A stretch of 64,000 nt of DNA from Holophagales bacterium. Lineage in GTDB: Bacteria; Acidobacteriota; Thermoanaerobaculia; Multivoradales; Multivoraceae. Below, piece by piece: positions 1-7,443 of the stretch (positions are counted from its first letter, which is position 1; every line of letters starts with the position of its first letter). Both the position numbers and the translations under genes were made by a program. The notes under the pieces are model-generated. The model was not told the origin of the DNA. It did no database searches and saw only the letters and a program-made list of their open reading frames with translations. The stretch covers positions 1 to 64,000 of the forward strand of contig VXZQ01000009.1 in the NCBI GenBank assembly GCA_009845425.1. Direction: 5' to 3'.

Positions 1-1629
1 GGGGTGGATGGGGAGGTGGCGGATGGGAGGTTCGGGCTCGCCGCTGGGGGGAGGTTCGGGCTCGCCGCTTCGCGGCATCGCGCCTTCTGCCGGCCAGAAG
101 GCCGGCGCACCGGCACTGGCACTCGAGGTGACGATGTCGACTTGCTTTGCGAAGCCGGCGTTGAGGAGATGCTCGGCCCAGGCTTCGTCGCCGATGAGGA
201 GCACGCGATCATGGGGTTCGGCGGGAGCATGCTCCGTGATCCAGGCGGCAGGACTGGGAAGCCCGCTGGGTGCTCCGGGTGTCGGTGCTTCCGGTGTCGG
301 TGCCTCCGGTGTCGGTGCCTCCGGTGTCGGTGCGCCGGCCTTCTGGCCGGCCCCCGCCGCAGGCGGCGACAAATCGCCGGCCGCAGGCCGACCGCTTTTC
401 TGCAACCCCTCAGCCACACCCCCACTACCCGGCCCCGCCCCAAGCTGCTCCAGCCGCTCGCCCGCCTGCTGCCGCCACTGCAGCCGGAAGTAGAGCGCAT
501 GCTTCCGCTCCGAGCACGTACGGCACGTCCCACACGGATTGCCGCTCTTCAGGCCGTCGACGATCTCGAGCAGAAGCGGCGCCCGTTCGACTTCCTCGAG
601 CGAAGTCTCCGGGTACAAACCGATCGGCTGCTCCTCCCAGAAGATGCAGGGCGAGACCGCGCCGTTGGGCCGAACCACCACGGTATGACCCGGCCAGGCG
701 CAGCCGGCGACCGCGGTGCGGAAGCGGCCGCGCAGACGTTGCCGGTCGTAGAGGCCCGCCCGCCAGCGCATCAGGTGGCCGCGGAGGCCGATGGGCCCGC
801 CGTCGTCGAAGTCGGGGTACGAAACGAGACGAAGCCCCCGGGCGGCCGCGTCCTCCGCCGCGGCGGCGAGCTCGGCGCGCAGCGCGCCGGGGTCCTCGTC
901 GTCGAGCAGTTCGTCCTCGGCGCTCACGTGAGCGGTCGGCGCCACGAAGCGGACGTCGAGCTCGCTCGCGCCGACTTCCCCGGCGAAGCGCGGCAGGTCG
1001 GCGAGATCGCCGCGGTTCGTCCGCATCCACACGAAGATCAGCCGCAGCCCGGTGCCGGTCCCGCGCCGGACCTTGTTCAAGAGGTCCAGCGAACGCATCA
1101 GGCGGTCGAACTTGCCGCCGACGCGGATCGCCTCGTAGGTCTCGGCGCTGGTGCCGTCCATCGACACGCCGACCGTGTTCACGCCGGCCTCGCAGATCGC
1201 CTCGGCCTTGGCCGGCGTCAGCGGCAGCAGGTTGGTGGGGAACCAGAGATCGGGAACGTCGTAGCTGCCGGCTTCGCGAACGATGTCGATGAACTTCGGG
1301 TGCACCAGGGGCTCGGCCGCGCAACCCAGGGCGACCTTGCGGGCGCGGGGGAAGAGGTCGGCCGCGACCCGGGAGAAGGTCTCGAGCGGCATCATGCCGT
1401 TGCTCGACAACTGGCGGTCGAAGGGCAGGAACTGCAGCCGGTCGACCGCCGAGAAGTAGCACATCTTGCACTTCAGGTTGCAGCGCTCGGTGGTGTCGAG
1501 AATGATCTCGAGGGGACGGCGGCGGAGCGGAAGCGCCGGACTCCAGAGACGCGGGCCAGAAGGCCCGCGCAACGGCCGGCGCACCGACACCGACTCGGGG
1601 CGCACCGGCACTGCGGGTGAAGAGGTCAT
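1..1629 (-). CDS. Radical SAM protein with repeat-rich C-terminal extension (3' end off the left edge)
   Basis: Read from an ATG at 1629, whose ATGA overlaps the stop of the upstream glycosyltransferase gene. The 4Fe-4S/SAM motif CNLKCKMCYF is at about residues 48-57, and a SPASM-like cysteine cluster (CGTCRTCSERKH) near residue 361 suggests a second iron-sulfur site. The frame stays open to the window edge. After about residue 385 it becomes low-complexity: a 15-bp tandem repeat encodes EAPTP units (278-337), and two copies of the dispersed palindrome encode AGQKAGAP and GAPAFWPA. Between them is a short segment (DRVLLIGDEAW...) resembling the start of a methyltransferase-type fold. Substrate is unknown; pairing with a glycosyltransferase suggests modification of a glycan or secondary metabolite. 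The radical SAM call is firm and the tail is uncertain. Confidence 0.8.
   Translation of the reverse strand, partial: MTSSPAVPVRPESVSVRRPLRGPSGPRLWSPALPLRRRPLEIILDTTERCNLKCKMCYFSAVDRLQFLPFDRQLSSNGMMPLETFSRVAADLFPRARKVALGCAAEPLVHPKFIDIVREAGSYDVPDLWFPTNLLPLTPAKAEAICEAGVNTVGVSMDGTSAETYEAIRVGGKFDRLMRSLDLLNKVRRGTGTGLRLIFVWMRTNRGDLADLPRFAGEVGASELDVRFVAPTAHVSAEDELLDDEDPGALRAELAAAAEDAAARGLRLVSYPDFDDGGPIGLRGHLMRWRAGLYDRQRLRGRFRTAVAGCAWPGHTVVVRPNGAVSPCIFWEEQPIGLYPETSLEEVERAPLLLEIVDGLKSGNPCGTCRTCSERKHALYFRLQWRQQAGERLEQLGAGPGSGGVAEGLQKSGRPAAGDLSPPAAGAGQKAGAPTPEAPTPEAPTPEAPTPGAPSGLPSPAAWITEHAPAEPHDRVLLIGDEAWAEHLLNAGFAKQVDIVTSSASAGAPAFWPAEGAMPRSGEPEPPPSGEPEPPIRHLPIHP
50..111 (+). repeat. Palindrome module inside the radical SAM gene
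   Basis: Contains GCTCGCCGCTTCGCGG and GCCGGCCAGAAGGCCGGC then GCACC. Read on the minus strand as [20 protein letters not shown]. Just left of it (25-70) the GAGGTTCGGGCTCGCCGCT part is duplicated in tandem. Confidence 0.85.
278..351 (-). repeat. 15-bp tandem repeat plus palindrome inside the radical SAM gene
   Basis: Four units of GGTGTCGGTGCCTCC (278-337) run into an inverted palindrome copy (329-351). The unit itself equals the TGTCGGTGC flank of the palindrome, so it looks like slippage from the repeat edge. Confidence 0.85.
1551..1590 (+). repeat. Variant palindrome at the radical SAM N-terminus
   Basis: GCGGGCCAGAAGGCCCGC with a different stem, followed by CAACGGCCGGCGCACCGACA. Encodes part of residues 13-26. 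Confidence 0.7.
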
Positions 1630-2795
1630 GCGGGGAGGGCCTCCAGCATCGTCTGGCAGACGCCGCGGCCGGAACTCCTCCGGCGCCATACCGCGGCGAT
1701 GCTAGCCGGGTCGCGTTCGCCGCGCCGCCAGGCCGCCTGTTCCTCCGCGATCGCCGCGGCCAGCGGTCCGGCGCGGTGCGCGGAGGCGACCCGGCCGTAG
1801 GCGCCGCCCTCGGACCAGCTCCGCAGGCTCGGAATCGGCGTTCCCACGACGGTCGCCCCCATCGAGAGCGCCTCGCAGCCGGCGTGCGGCGCGCCTTCCC
1901 ACCGGGACGAGAACAGGATGAAGCGGCTGCCGGCCAGCGCGTCGGCGAGGACTTCCGGATACCGCGGTCCTTCGTAGACGACGTTCGGAAAGCGCCGGCC
2001 GAGGGCGCCGAAGCGGTCCTCCCCGCCGGGGCCGAAGATCCGGACCGGATCGCCGCGCTCCTCGCCGCGGGCCTGGCCGAGGTAGCGGGAGAGCGCCCGG
2101 ACCATCAGCGGAGCGTTCTTCTGGGGATCGTCCCAGCGGCCGATCGCCACCATGCCCCGCCGCTCCCGCCCGAGGTCCGACGACTCGCAGTAGACCCGGT
2201 GGATGGCGAGCGGAGAGACGTGAACCCGGTCTTCGAGACCGTTCGCGCCGGCCGTGCGCAGGAAGCGGCGGAAGTGGGACTTCGCCTCCTCGCAGCCGAG
2301 GATGAGCACGTCGGACGAACCGGCGCTGCGGACGAACTCGGCGTCCTGCGGGTCGGTGCGGCGGAAGGAGAGCAGGTAGCGCCGGGCGAGGAAGCGGAGT
2401 TGCCGGAGCTGGTGGCCGCGGTCGGACGAGCCCGAGAAGACCTTCCGGCGCAGCGTGGCCAGGGGATAAGCGCGAAGACCCATCTGGCCGTCGGAGTCGC
2501 CCATCGCGATCGTGCGCACGCCGGCGCCGCGGATCAGCTCCAGGAGATTCGACATCTGGTGGAAGGACGGCACGATCGCCACGTCGGCCTCGAGGCTCCC
2601 CCAGAAGTCGGCGTCTTCCAGGCCGCCGCCCCCGGGCGGCGAGACGATCGGCACGGGAAAACCGTCGTTCGAAGACTCGGGACACGCGACGAACGCCTCG
2701 TGGCCGAGCGCCTCGAGTCCGCGAACGTACTCCTCGAAACGGAAGCTGCACTGCCTGAGCGGCGTGCCGTAGTTCCAGACGACCGCGACCCGCAT
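1626..2795 (-). CDS. Glycosyltransferase, GT4/GT1-like (GT-B fold)
   Basis: 389 aa from an ATG at 2795. The N-terminus MRVAVVWNYG and the motif FILFSSRWEGAPHAGCEALSMGATVVGTP (about residues 290-320, given in part: SSRWEGAPHAGCEAL) are typical of the C-terminal nucleotide-sugar domain of GT-B enzymes. There is no signal peptide, so it probably acts in the cytoplasm. The stop overlaps the radical SAM start by 4 nt, so the two are one operon. Donor and acceptor cannot be told from sequence. Confidence 0.8.
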   Translation of the reverse strand: MRVAVVWNYGTPLRQCSFRFEEYVRGLEALGHEAFVACPESSNDGFPVPIVSPPGGGGLEDADFWGSLEADVAIVPSFHQMSNLLELIRGAGVRTIAMGDSDGQMGLRAYPLATLRRKVFSGSSDRGHQLRQLRFLARRYLLSFRRTDPQDAEFVRSAGSSDVLILGCEEAKSHFRRFLRTAGANGLEDRVHVSPLAIHRVYCESSDLGRERRGMVAIGRWDDPQKNAPLMVRALSRYLGQARGEERGDPVRIFGPGGEDRFGALGRRFPNVVYEGPRYPEVLADALAGSRFILFSSRWEGAPHAGCEALSMGATVVGTPIPSLRSWSEGGAYGRVASAHRAGPLAAAIAEEQAAWRRGERDPASIAAVWRRRSSGRGVCQTMLEALPA

Positions 2796-2871
2796 GATGC
2801 ACGACGCTACCGGAAGGGGGTGTGACGGTGGGATGCCCAGTGGCTGACCGTCCAGTAAGGAGCCGGATGCC

Positions 2872-2894
2872 GGTGCGCCGGCCTTCTGGCCGGC
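2872..2894 (-). repeat. Palindrome after a metalloprotease stop
   Basis: Full core 20 nt past the stop at 2914 (minus strand). Confidence 0.85.
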
Positions 2895-2913
2895 TTCTGC
2901 TGACCAGCGTCGG

Positions 2914-4599
2914 TCAGTTACAAGGGAAGGCGAAGTTGTCGCTTCTGCTTGCCGCCGTCTCGCCCTGCCGGTTGTGGTGGCTCCAGTTGCTGCCGCCGGC
3001 GCTCTGCACGTAGAGGTTGAAGGCGAGGTCGGTGACCGGAGCCACGTAGACCCAGCGGTTGCCGTTCAGGCGGCAGCCGTCGAGCACCTTGACCAGGACT
3101 TCCGCGTTGTCCCGATTGAAGAACCACAACAGGCCCGATTCGCCCGAGGCCCAGATGCCGGCCTTGCCTTCGCCGACTTCGCCGCTCGCCGTCTCGTAGC
3201 ACACGGCGACCTTGAAGCCGTCCGCGAAGACGAGCGCAGCCGCCTCCGGCCGGCAGTCGGTGTAGCCGGGCGCCTGAGGGGGTTCCGGCAGGGGAACGGG
3301 ATACAGGAAACGGACCGCGGCCCGGTCGTCGCTGTTGAGCCGTGCGCCGCGGCCGTCGCCGTGGGCCTGGGCGCGCATGATCGCCTCCCGCGTCACCGCG
3401 TCGCAGGAGCCGCTCCTGGCGTCGCCGCAGGAGTGGCCGATGCCGATCGCGTGGCCCAGTTCGTGAGCCATGATCTCCTCGTGGTTCTCGCGAGGAACCG
3501 GGGTTAGCGCCAGCCAGTCCCCGAACCCGTCCTGGGTGGTGACGTTCGACTCGATGAGCTCGAGCGCCTCGACCGAGCGGTTGCCCGGAATCGGGTGAGG
3601 GTCCTCGGAGGCGTCGCAGTAGAAGAAAGCACTGGTGATCGCGAGGACGCCCCCCTCGTTCGGACGGAACGTCCCCTCGATCTCGTCGAACGGATCCTCG
3701 TAGGTGATCGAGTTCACGCCGTCGACCGTGTCGATCTCGAAGTCCCGGTTCGAGGTGCCGTGAAGAACCAGGTTGGCACGGCTGTCGGAAACGTCGTTCC
3801 AGGCCCGCATCGCGGTGCGAACCTGGGACAGGCCGCCTCCCGGGACCCCGGGCTGACCGCCGGCCTGGACGGTGAAGCCCGCGCTCCCGCCGCTGTCGAA
3901 CTCCCGCCAGCGAAGCGGCAGGCCGTCGTGGAAGCACTCATCCGGGCTTCGCGTCGCCGTGAACGGCGATCTGACCGCGATGGGGCCATCGGGCGGCTCG
4001 ACGACGAAGTAGTCGGCGGAGCGCTCGACGCCGGCCGCCCGGTCCGCGATCCAGCGCCGGAAGTCCGAGGAATCGCGCGGCAGCCGGGCGCGGGCGCGTT
4101 CCGCGGCCGCGGGGTCGCCCGGCAGGGTCACTTCGCCGCCAAGCGACGGTTCCCGGACCAGCAGCGGGCCCCGGGCGGTCCGGACCTCGAAGAAGATGCC
4201 GAGGGCGAGCTCGACCGGGCCGTAAGCGTCGGCCAGCGGGTCGAGGAAGAGCAGTACGCGGTCTCCTTCCGCCAGCATCGGGAGGCCCTGGATCCGCGTC
4301 GCGATGCCGCCGGGCAGGGGCCCGCCGGGCTGGCGCACGACGATCGTGCCGCCGGGCACGAGGCCCTTTAGGACTTCTTCGACTTCGAAGGCGTAGTCCG
4401 TGAACGCCGAGCCTTCCCGGAGGCTGGGGGACGCGGAGAGGACTTCGCCGTAGACGATCGTCCCGGAACGCTCGACCATGGAGTCGTCGGTGGGGAGAAC
4501 GTAGACGATGGCGGCGGCCGGGGTGGTCAGGAGGACGGCGGCCAGTAGGGAGCCGGCCTGGCGGCCGGCGCACCGACAGAGGCCGCCTAGTTGTTGCAA
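2914..4599 (-). CDS. Secreted matrixin-like zinc metalloprotease with C-terminal repeat domain
   Basis: About 561 aa if begun at the TTG at 4599, which overlaps the stop of the upstream gene (4587). There is no ATG or GTG in frame between there and the mature part. The signal peptide (CRCAGRQAGSLLAAVLL, cleavage near TPAAA) is partly encoded by a copy of the dispersed palindrome at 4552-4578. The metzincin zinc motif HELGHAIGIGH is near residue 378, followed by a Cys pair (CGDARSGSC). The last ~110 residues are the shared domain (WFFNRDNAEVLVKVLDGC) found in the neighbouring genes. It is a paralogue of the gene at 7444-9906. The start is uncertain; the frame runs open further upstream. Confidence 0.75.
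   Translation of the reverse strand: MQQLGGLCRCAGRQAGSLLAAVLLTTPAAAIVYVLPTDDSMVERSGTIVYGEVLSASPSLREGSAFTDYAFEVEEVLKGLVPGGTIVVRQPGGPLPGGIATRIQGLPMLAEGDRVLLFLDPLADAYGPVELALGIFFEVRTARGPLLVREPSLGGEVTLPGDPAAAERARARLPRDSSDFRRWIADRAAGVERSADYFVVEPPDGPIAVRSPFTATRSPDECFHDGLPLRWREFDSGGSAGFTVQAGGQPGVPGGGLSQVRTAMRAWNDVSDSRANLVLHGTSNRDFEIDTVDGVNSITYEDPFDEIEGTFRPNEGGVLAITSAFFYCDASEDPHPIPGNRSVEALELIESNVTTQDGFGDWLALTPVPRENHEEIMAHELGHAIGIGHSCGDARSGSCDAVTREAIMRAQAHGDGRGARLNSDDRAAVRFLYPVPLPEPPQAPGYTDCRPEAAALVFADGFKVAVCYETASGEVGEGKAGIWASGESGLLWFFNRDNAEVLVKVLDGCRLNGNRWVYVAPVTDLAFNLYVQSAGGSNWSHHNRQGETAASRSDNFAFPCN
4552..4578 (+). repeat. Palindrome within a signal-peptide region
   Basis: GCCGGCCTGGCGGCCGGC then GCACCGACA. 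Loop differs (CTGG side), encodes CRCAGRQAG on the minus strand. Confidence 0.75.
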
Positions 4600-5795
4600 G
4601 GAAAGGCCTCGTTGTCGCTCCTGGTGGACGCGGTGTCGCCCTGCCGGTTGTGGTGGGACCAGGTGCGGCCCTGGCTGTCGACCACGTAGAGGTTGAACGC
4701 GAGGTCGGTCACCGGCGCCACGTACACCCAGCGGTGGTTGTTGATGTGGCAGCCGTTCAGCACCTTGACCAGGACTTCCGCGTTGTCCCGGTTGAAGAAC
4801 CAGAGCAGGCCGGACTCGCCGGAGGCCCAGATGCCGGCCTTCGCCTCGCCGACGGTGCCGCCGCCGGTCTCGTAGCACATGCGGACGTTGTAGCCGTCGA
4901 AGACGAGAGGTGACGTCTCGGGGACACAGTCGGTGTAACCCTCTCCGGTCGGCGGGCCGGCATCGGGGTCCGGCTCGGGGCCCGGATCCGGGGTCGGGTC
5001 GGGCGTGGGATCGGGGTCGGGTTCCGGCTCGGGCTCGGGATCCGGGTGGTTCACCGCCAGGGCGATGCCGTAGACACCCGGGTCCGTGTCGACCTGCCAG
5101 CGTTCCCACTCGTCGTCTTCGTCGTCGCGAGCGCGAAACGCCCGCCGTCCGCCCGAGCCGTCCTCGTCGACGGCGAGGAGCTTCGTGTTCGTGGACGGGG
5201 TGCCGCGCGTCCACGAAACAGCGACCCAGACCTGACCGGCGTTCAGCTCCAGTTGCGTCACGGCGCCCCCGATCTCGAAGCAGAGGTAGGTCGCGGCGTC
5301 CGGGAGCCGCGCCGGGACGTCGAAAGCGCCGAGAAGTGTCACGGGCACGTTGCCGGAGCCCGAGTAGAAGCTCAACGTGAAAGCCGCGTCGGCACTCGTG
5401 TCGTCGCGCGCCCTGGCCATGCACGCCACCGCGTACTCGACCGTCCCCGCTTCCGGCAGCCGGAACCGCTGGGCGAACTCCATCTCGTAGAGGAAGTCGT
5501 TCGTGACGTTGTCGACGAGGCGATAGAAGCCCTCGAAGACGTTGTCGTCGTACTGGTAGACCTCCGTGGCCGGTTGGCGCACGCCCGCGACCGCCGGGTC
5601 GACGGACGCCAGGCCGCGGTCGAGCGCCGCGACGCGCACCGCGTCCCCGCGCTCGACGAGGCTCAGGCGCTCAGCCTCGACCGCCGCCCTCGGCTCGGGC
5701 TGCAGCAGGTCTCGGCCCGTCTGGGCGGCGACCGGCGCGAAGGCAAGAAGCGAAGCGAGGACGACGAGGCTGGCGGAGAGACTTCTTGACGGCAT
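4587..5795 (-). CDS. Secreted protein of unknown function with C-terminal repeat domain
   Basis: 402 aa from the ATG at 5795, chosen because GGGAGG lies just upstream and a signal peptide follows (MPSRSLSASLVVLASLLAF, cleavage after VAAQ). The N-terminal ~230 residues are homologous to the next gene upstream (shared QTGxDLL start and YDD-F-F region). A proline/acidic linker (PEPDPDPTPDPTPDP type) leads to the ~110-residue C-terminal domain. That domain is nearly identical to the one in the protease at 2914-4599 although the N-terminal parts are unrelated, a sign of domain shuffling. No catalytic motif seen. Confidence 0.75.
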   Translation of the reverse strand: MPSRSLSASLVVLASLLAFAPVAAQTGRDLLQPEPRAAVEAERLSLVERGDAVRVAALDRGLASVDPAVAGVRQPATEVYQYDDNVFEGFYRLVDNVTNDFLYEMEFAQRFRLPEAGTVEYAVACMARARDDTSADAAFTLSFYSGSGNVPVTLLGAFDVPARLPDAATYLCFEIGGAVTQLELNAGQVWVAVSWTRGTPSTNTKLLAVDEDGSGGRRAFRARDDEDDEWERWQVDTDPGVYGIALAVNHPDPEPEPEPDPDPTPDPTPDPGPEPDPDAGPPTGEGYTDCVPETSPLVFDGYNVRMCYETGGGTVGEAKAGIWASGESGLLWFFNRDNAEVLVKVLNGCHINNHRWVYVAPVTDLAFNLYVVDSQGRTWSHHNRQGDTASTRSDNEAFPCNN

Positions 5796-5887
5796 GGGTT
5801 TCCTCCCGAGAGTACGTGACGGACCTCCGTTCACCTGCACGGAGGTTCGCAAACCGCATGCCAACCTTCCCACACCTACAAAGAAAC

Positions 5888-5915
5888 GGGGCGCCGGGTG
5901 AGTACCCGACGCCCC
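5888..5915 (-). terminator. Intrinsic terminator after the 5937-7169 gene
   Basis: GGGGCG pairs with CGCCCC and CGGGT with ACCCG around a GAGT loop. Read on the minus strand it is followed by a T-rich run (GTTTCTTTG). It sits 21 nt after the stop codon of the minus-strand gene. Confidence 0.75.
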
Positions 5916-5936
5916 GCATCCGCTAGCTGGTTGGTC

Positions 5937-7169
5937 TTAGTTGTTACACGCGAAGGCCATGGCGTCCCGGATCGACGCTCCTCCGCGGGCACTGAACCAC
6001 TTGAGTGCGTCGGTCGTCGTGTCCCGGACGGCGATGCTGTAGTCCGCGTCCGACACGGCGCCGGCGTGCAGGCCGAAGTAGCCGCTGCCGCTGCAGTCGT
6101 CGACGACCCGCACGAGCAGCGCCGGGGCATCGCCACCGAAGGTGAAGAGGCCAGCGGCGCCAGCCAGGCCCGCGGCGATCGTGCCGGCCGACTCGGCCGA
6201 CATGCCCGCCATCCGGTACCGCACCCTCACCCTGAAGCGATCGTCCTCCAGCAGGCAGAGTCCGTCGTCGCAGGCGGAATCGGGCGCGGGTCCTGGACCG
6301 GGGGTGGGATCCGGTCCGGGATCGGGGGTGGGATCCGGCTCGGGCGCGTGCGTCCTTTCGACCACCAGGCTGACGCCGATGGCCTTGAGGCCGTGGTCGA
6401 TCTGGGTGCGGTCGCCCATACGCGGATCGGCCCAGCCGTCATAGGGCAGTTCTTCCTCGACCGGCACGCTTCGCCATCTCACCTGCGTCACATGGTCGGC
6501 GTTGCCGTTCCTGTCCAGTTCCGCCTCGTCTTCAGGCGTGTAGTGGTCTCCGCCCAGACGCTTCTGCGTCGCCGTGTTCCACTCGATACCGATCCAGTGA
6601 GTGCCTCTCCTGAGCACCTTGCCGACGAGGGCACCTCTCAGGGTAACGCAGCGGAAGGTGTCGGCGCGCCTGATATCCGACTCGATGTTGTAGAGCAGCC
6701 CGCTGCCGCGACCCGGGTTGCTGATCCGGTCCTCGACCGTGTTGCTGTAGAAGCGGAGCCGGAAGTCCAACGACCTGCTCAGGTCGAGCTCAGGCCGTTG
6801 AAAACAGACCCTGGCGCTGACCACGGCGCTGTCGGCCGGCACCACGAAGCGCTGCGCCCACTCCACCGTGCCGCCCGTCAGAGTCGGGTCCAGGAGGTCG
6901 GCGCCGTCTTCAAAGTTCTCGAACATCCCGTCGTCGTACTGAAGCGTGTCCCTCTCGTGGGTGGCCTGTCGGAGACCCGTGGGGCCCTCGTCCAGGGTGG
7001 CCCGGACCGTCACCACTCCGCCCGCCTCCCCAGGCAACTCGGTGGCTCGCAGCACCTGCTCCGGGTCCAGCAGGTCGATTCCCGTCTGGGCCAGGAGCGG
7101 CGTCGCAACGAACGCCAGCAGGCTCGTCAGGCAGATGAGATGTCGTGTCGTACGGCGGCTCAGTCTCAT
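5937..7169 (-). CDS. Secreted protein of unknown function, paralogue of the 4587-5795 gene
   Basis: 410 aa from the ATG at 7169, preceded by AAGGGAAG. The signal peptide is MRLSRRTTRHLICLTSLLAF with cleavage near PLLAQ. The beta-rich N-terminal region matches its downstream neighbour. A DPTPDPGPDPTPGPGP linker leads to a diverged copy of the C-terminal domain, starting at CDDGLCLLEDDRFRV and ending DAMAFACNN; the usual WFFxxxN core reads LFTFGGDA here. It is followed by a good intrinsic terminator at 5888-5915. Confidence 0.75.
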   Translation of the reverse strand: MRLSRRTTRHLICLTSLLAFVATPLLAQTGIDLLDPEQVLRATELPGEAGGVVTVRATLDEGPTGLRQATHERDTLQYDDGMFENFEDGADLLDPTLTGGTVEWAQRFVVPADSAVVSARVCFQRPELDLSRSLDFRLRFYSNTVEDRISNPGRGSGLLYNIESDIRRADTFRCVTLRGALVGKVLRRGTHWIGIEWNTATQKRLGGDHYTPEDEAELDRNGNADHVTQVRWRSVPVEEELPYDGWADPRMGDRTQIDHGLKAIGVSLVVERTHAPEPDPTPDPGPDPTPGPGPAPDSACDDGLCLLEDDRFRVRVRYRMAGMSAESAGTIAAGLAGAAGLFTFGGDAPALLVRVVDDCSGSGYFGLHAGAVSDADYSIAVRDTTTDALKWFSARGGASIRDAMAFACNN

Positions 7170-7213
7170 GGTCTTCCCTTTCCGGCGGAGCACCCCCGGT
7201 GTTGAGTGGGAAA

Positions 7214-7241
7214 TCTATACGTCCCAGTAGATTACGCCCAA
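7214..7241 (-). promoter_or_regulatory. Possible sigma-70 promoter for the 5937-7169 gene
   Basis: On the minus strand TTGGGC (7236-7241) and TATAGA (7214-7219) are 16 nt apart, in an unusually AT-rich patch about 45 nt upstream of the ATG at 7169. Match to consensus is moderate. Confidence 0.35.
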
Positions 7242-7344
7242 GTTATAGAAGAATGCAAATCGGTACTGCGTCAGCGCGGTGCTGACGGAGGCAGAGGCCG
7301 GCCAGCACCCTGGTGGCGCGTCCCCGCGCAACCAGCGTCGCAGT

Positions 7345-7370
7345 CTGTGCGCCCGGCATCGGGCGCACAG
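7345..7370 (-). terminator. Strong hairpin between two secreted-protein genes
   Basis: CTGTGCGCCCG and CGGGCGCACAG form a perfect 11-bp stem around a GCAT loop, about 75 nt after the stop of the 7444-9906 gene. There is no strong T-run, so it may be a terminator or an mRNA-stabilising hairpin. It lies next to degenerate copies of the dispersed palindrome. Confidence 0.5.
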
Positions 7371-7372
7371 AT

Positions 7373-7440
7373 GCCAGGCCGGCGCACCGACAGGGCGGCG
7401 CAACCGACCGTGGCGCACCGACCGTGGCGCACCGGCAGGT
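7373..7440 (+). repeat. Degenerate palindrome remnants
   Basis: CAGGCCGGCGCACCGACA followed by two tandem CCGTGGCGCACCG units. Lies just after the 7444 stop. Confidence 0.6.
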
Positions 7441-7443
7441 TGG

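Noticed and set aside
278..337. CRISPR-like array
   Set aside because: The 15-bp units are direct tandem copies with no spacers and are in a coding frame.
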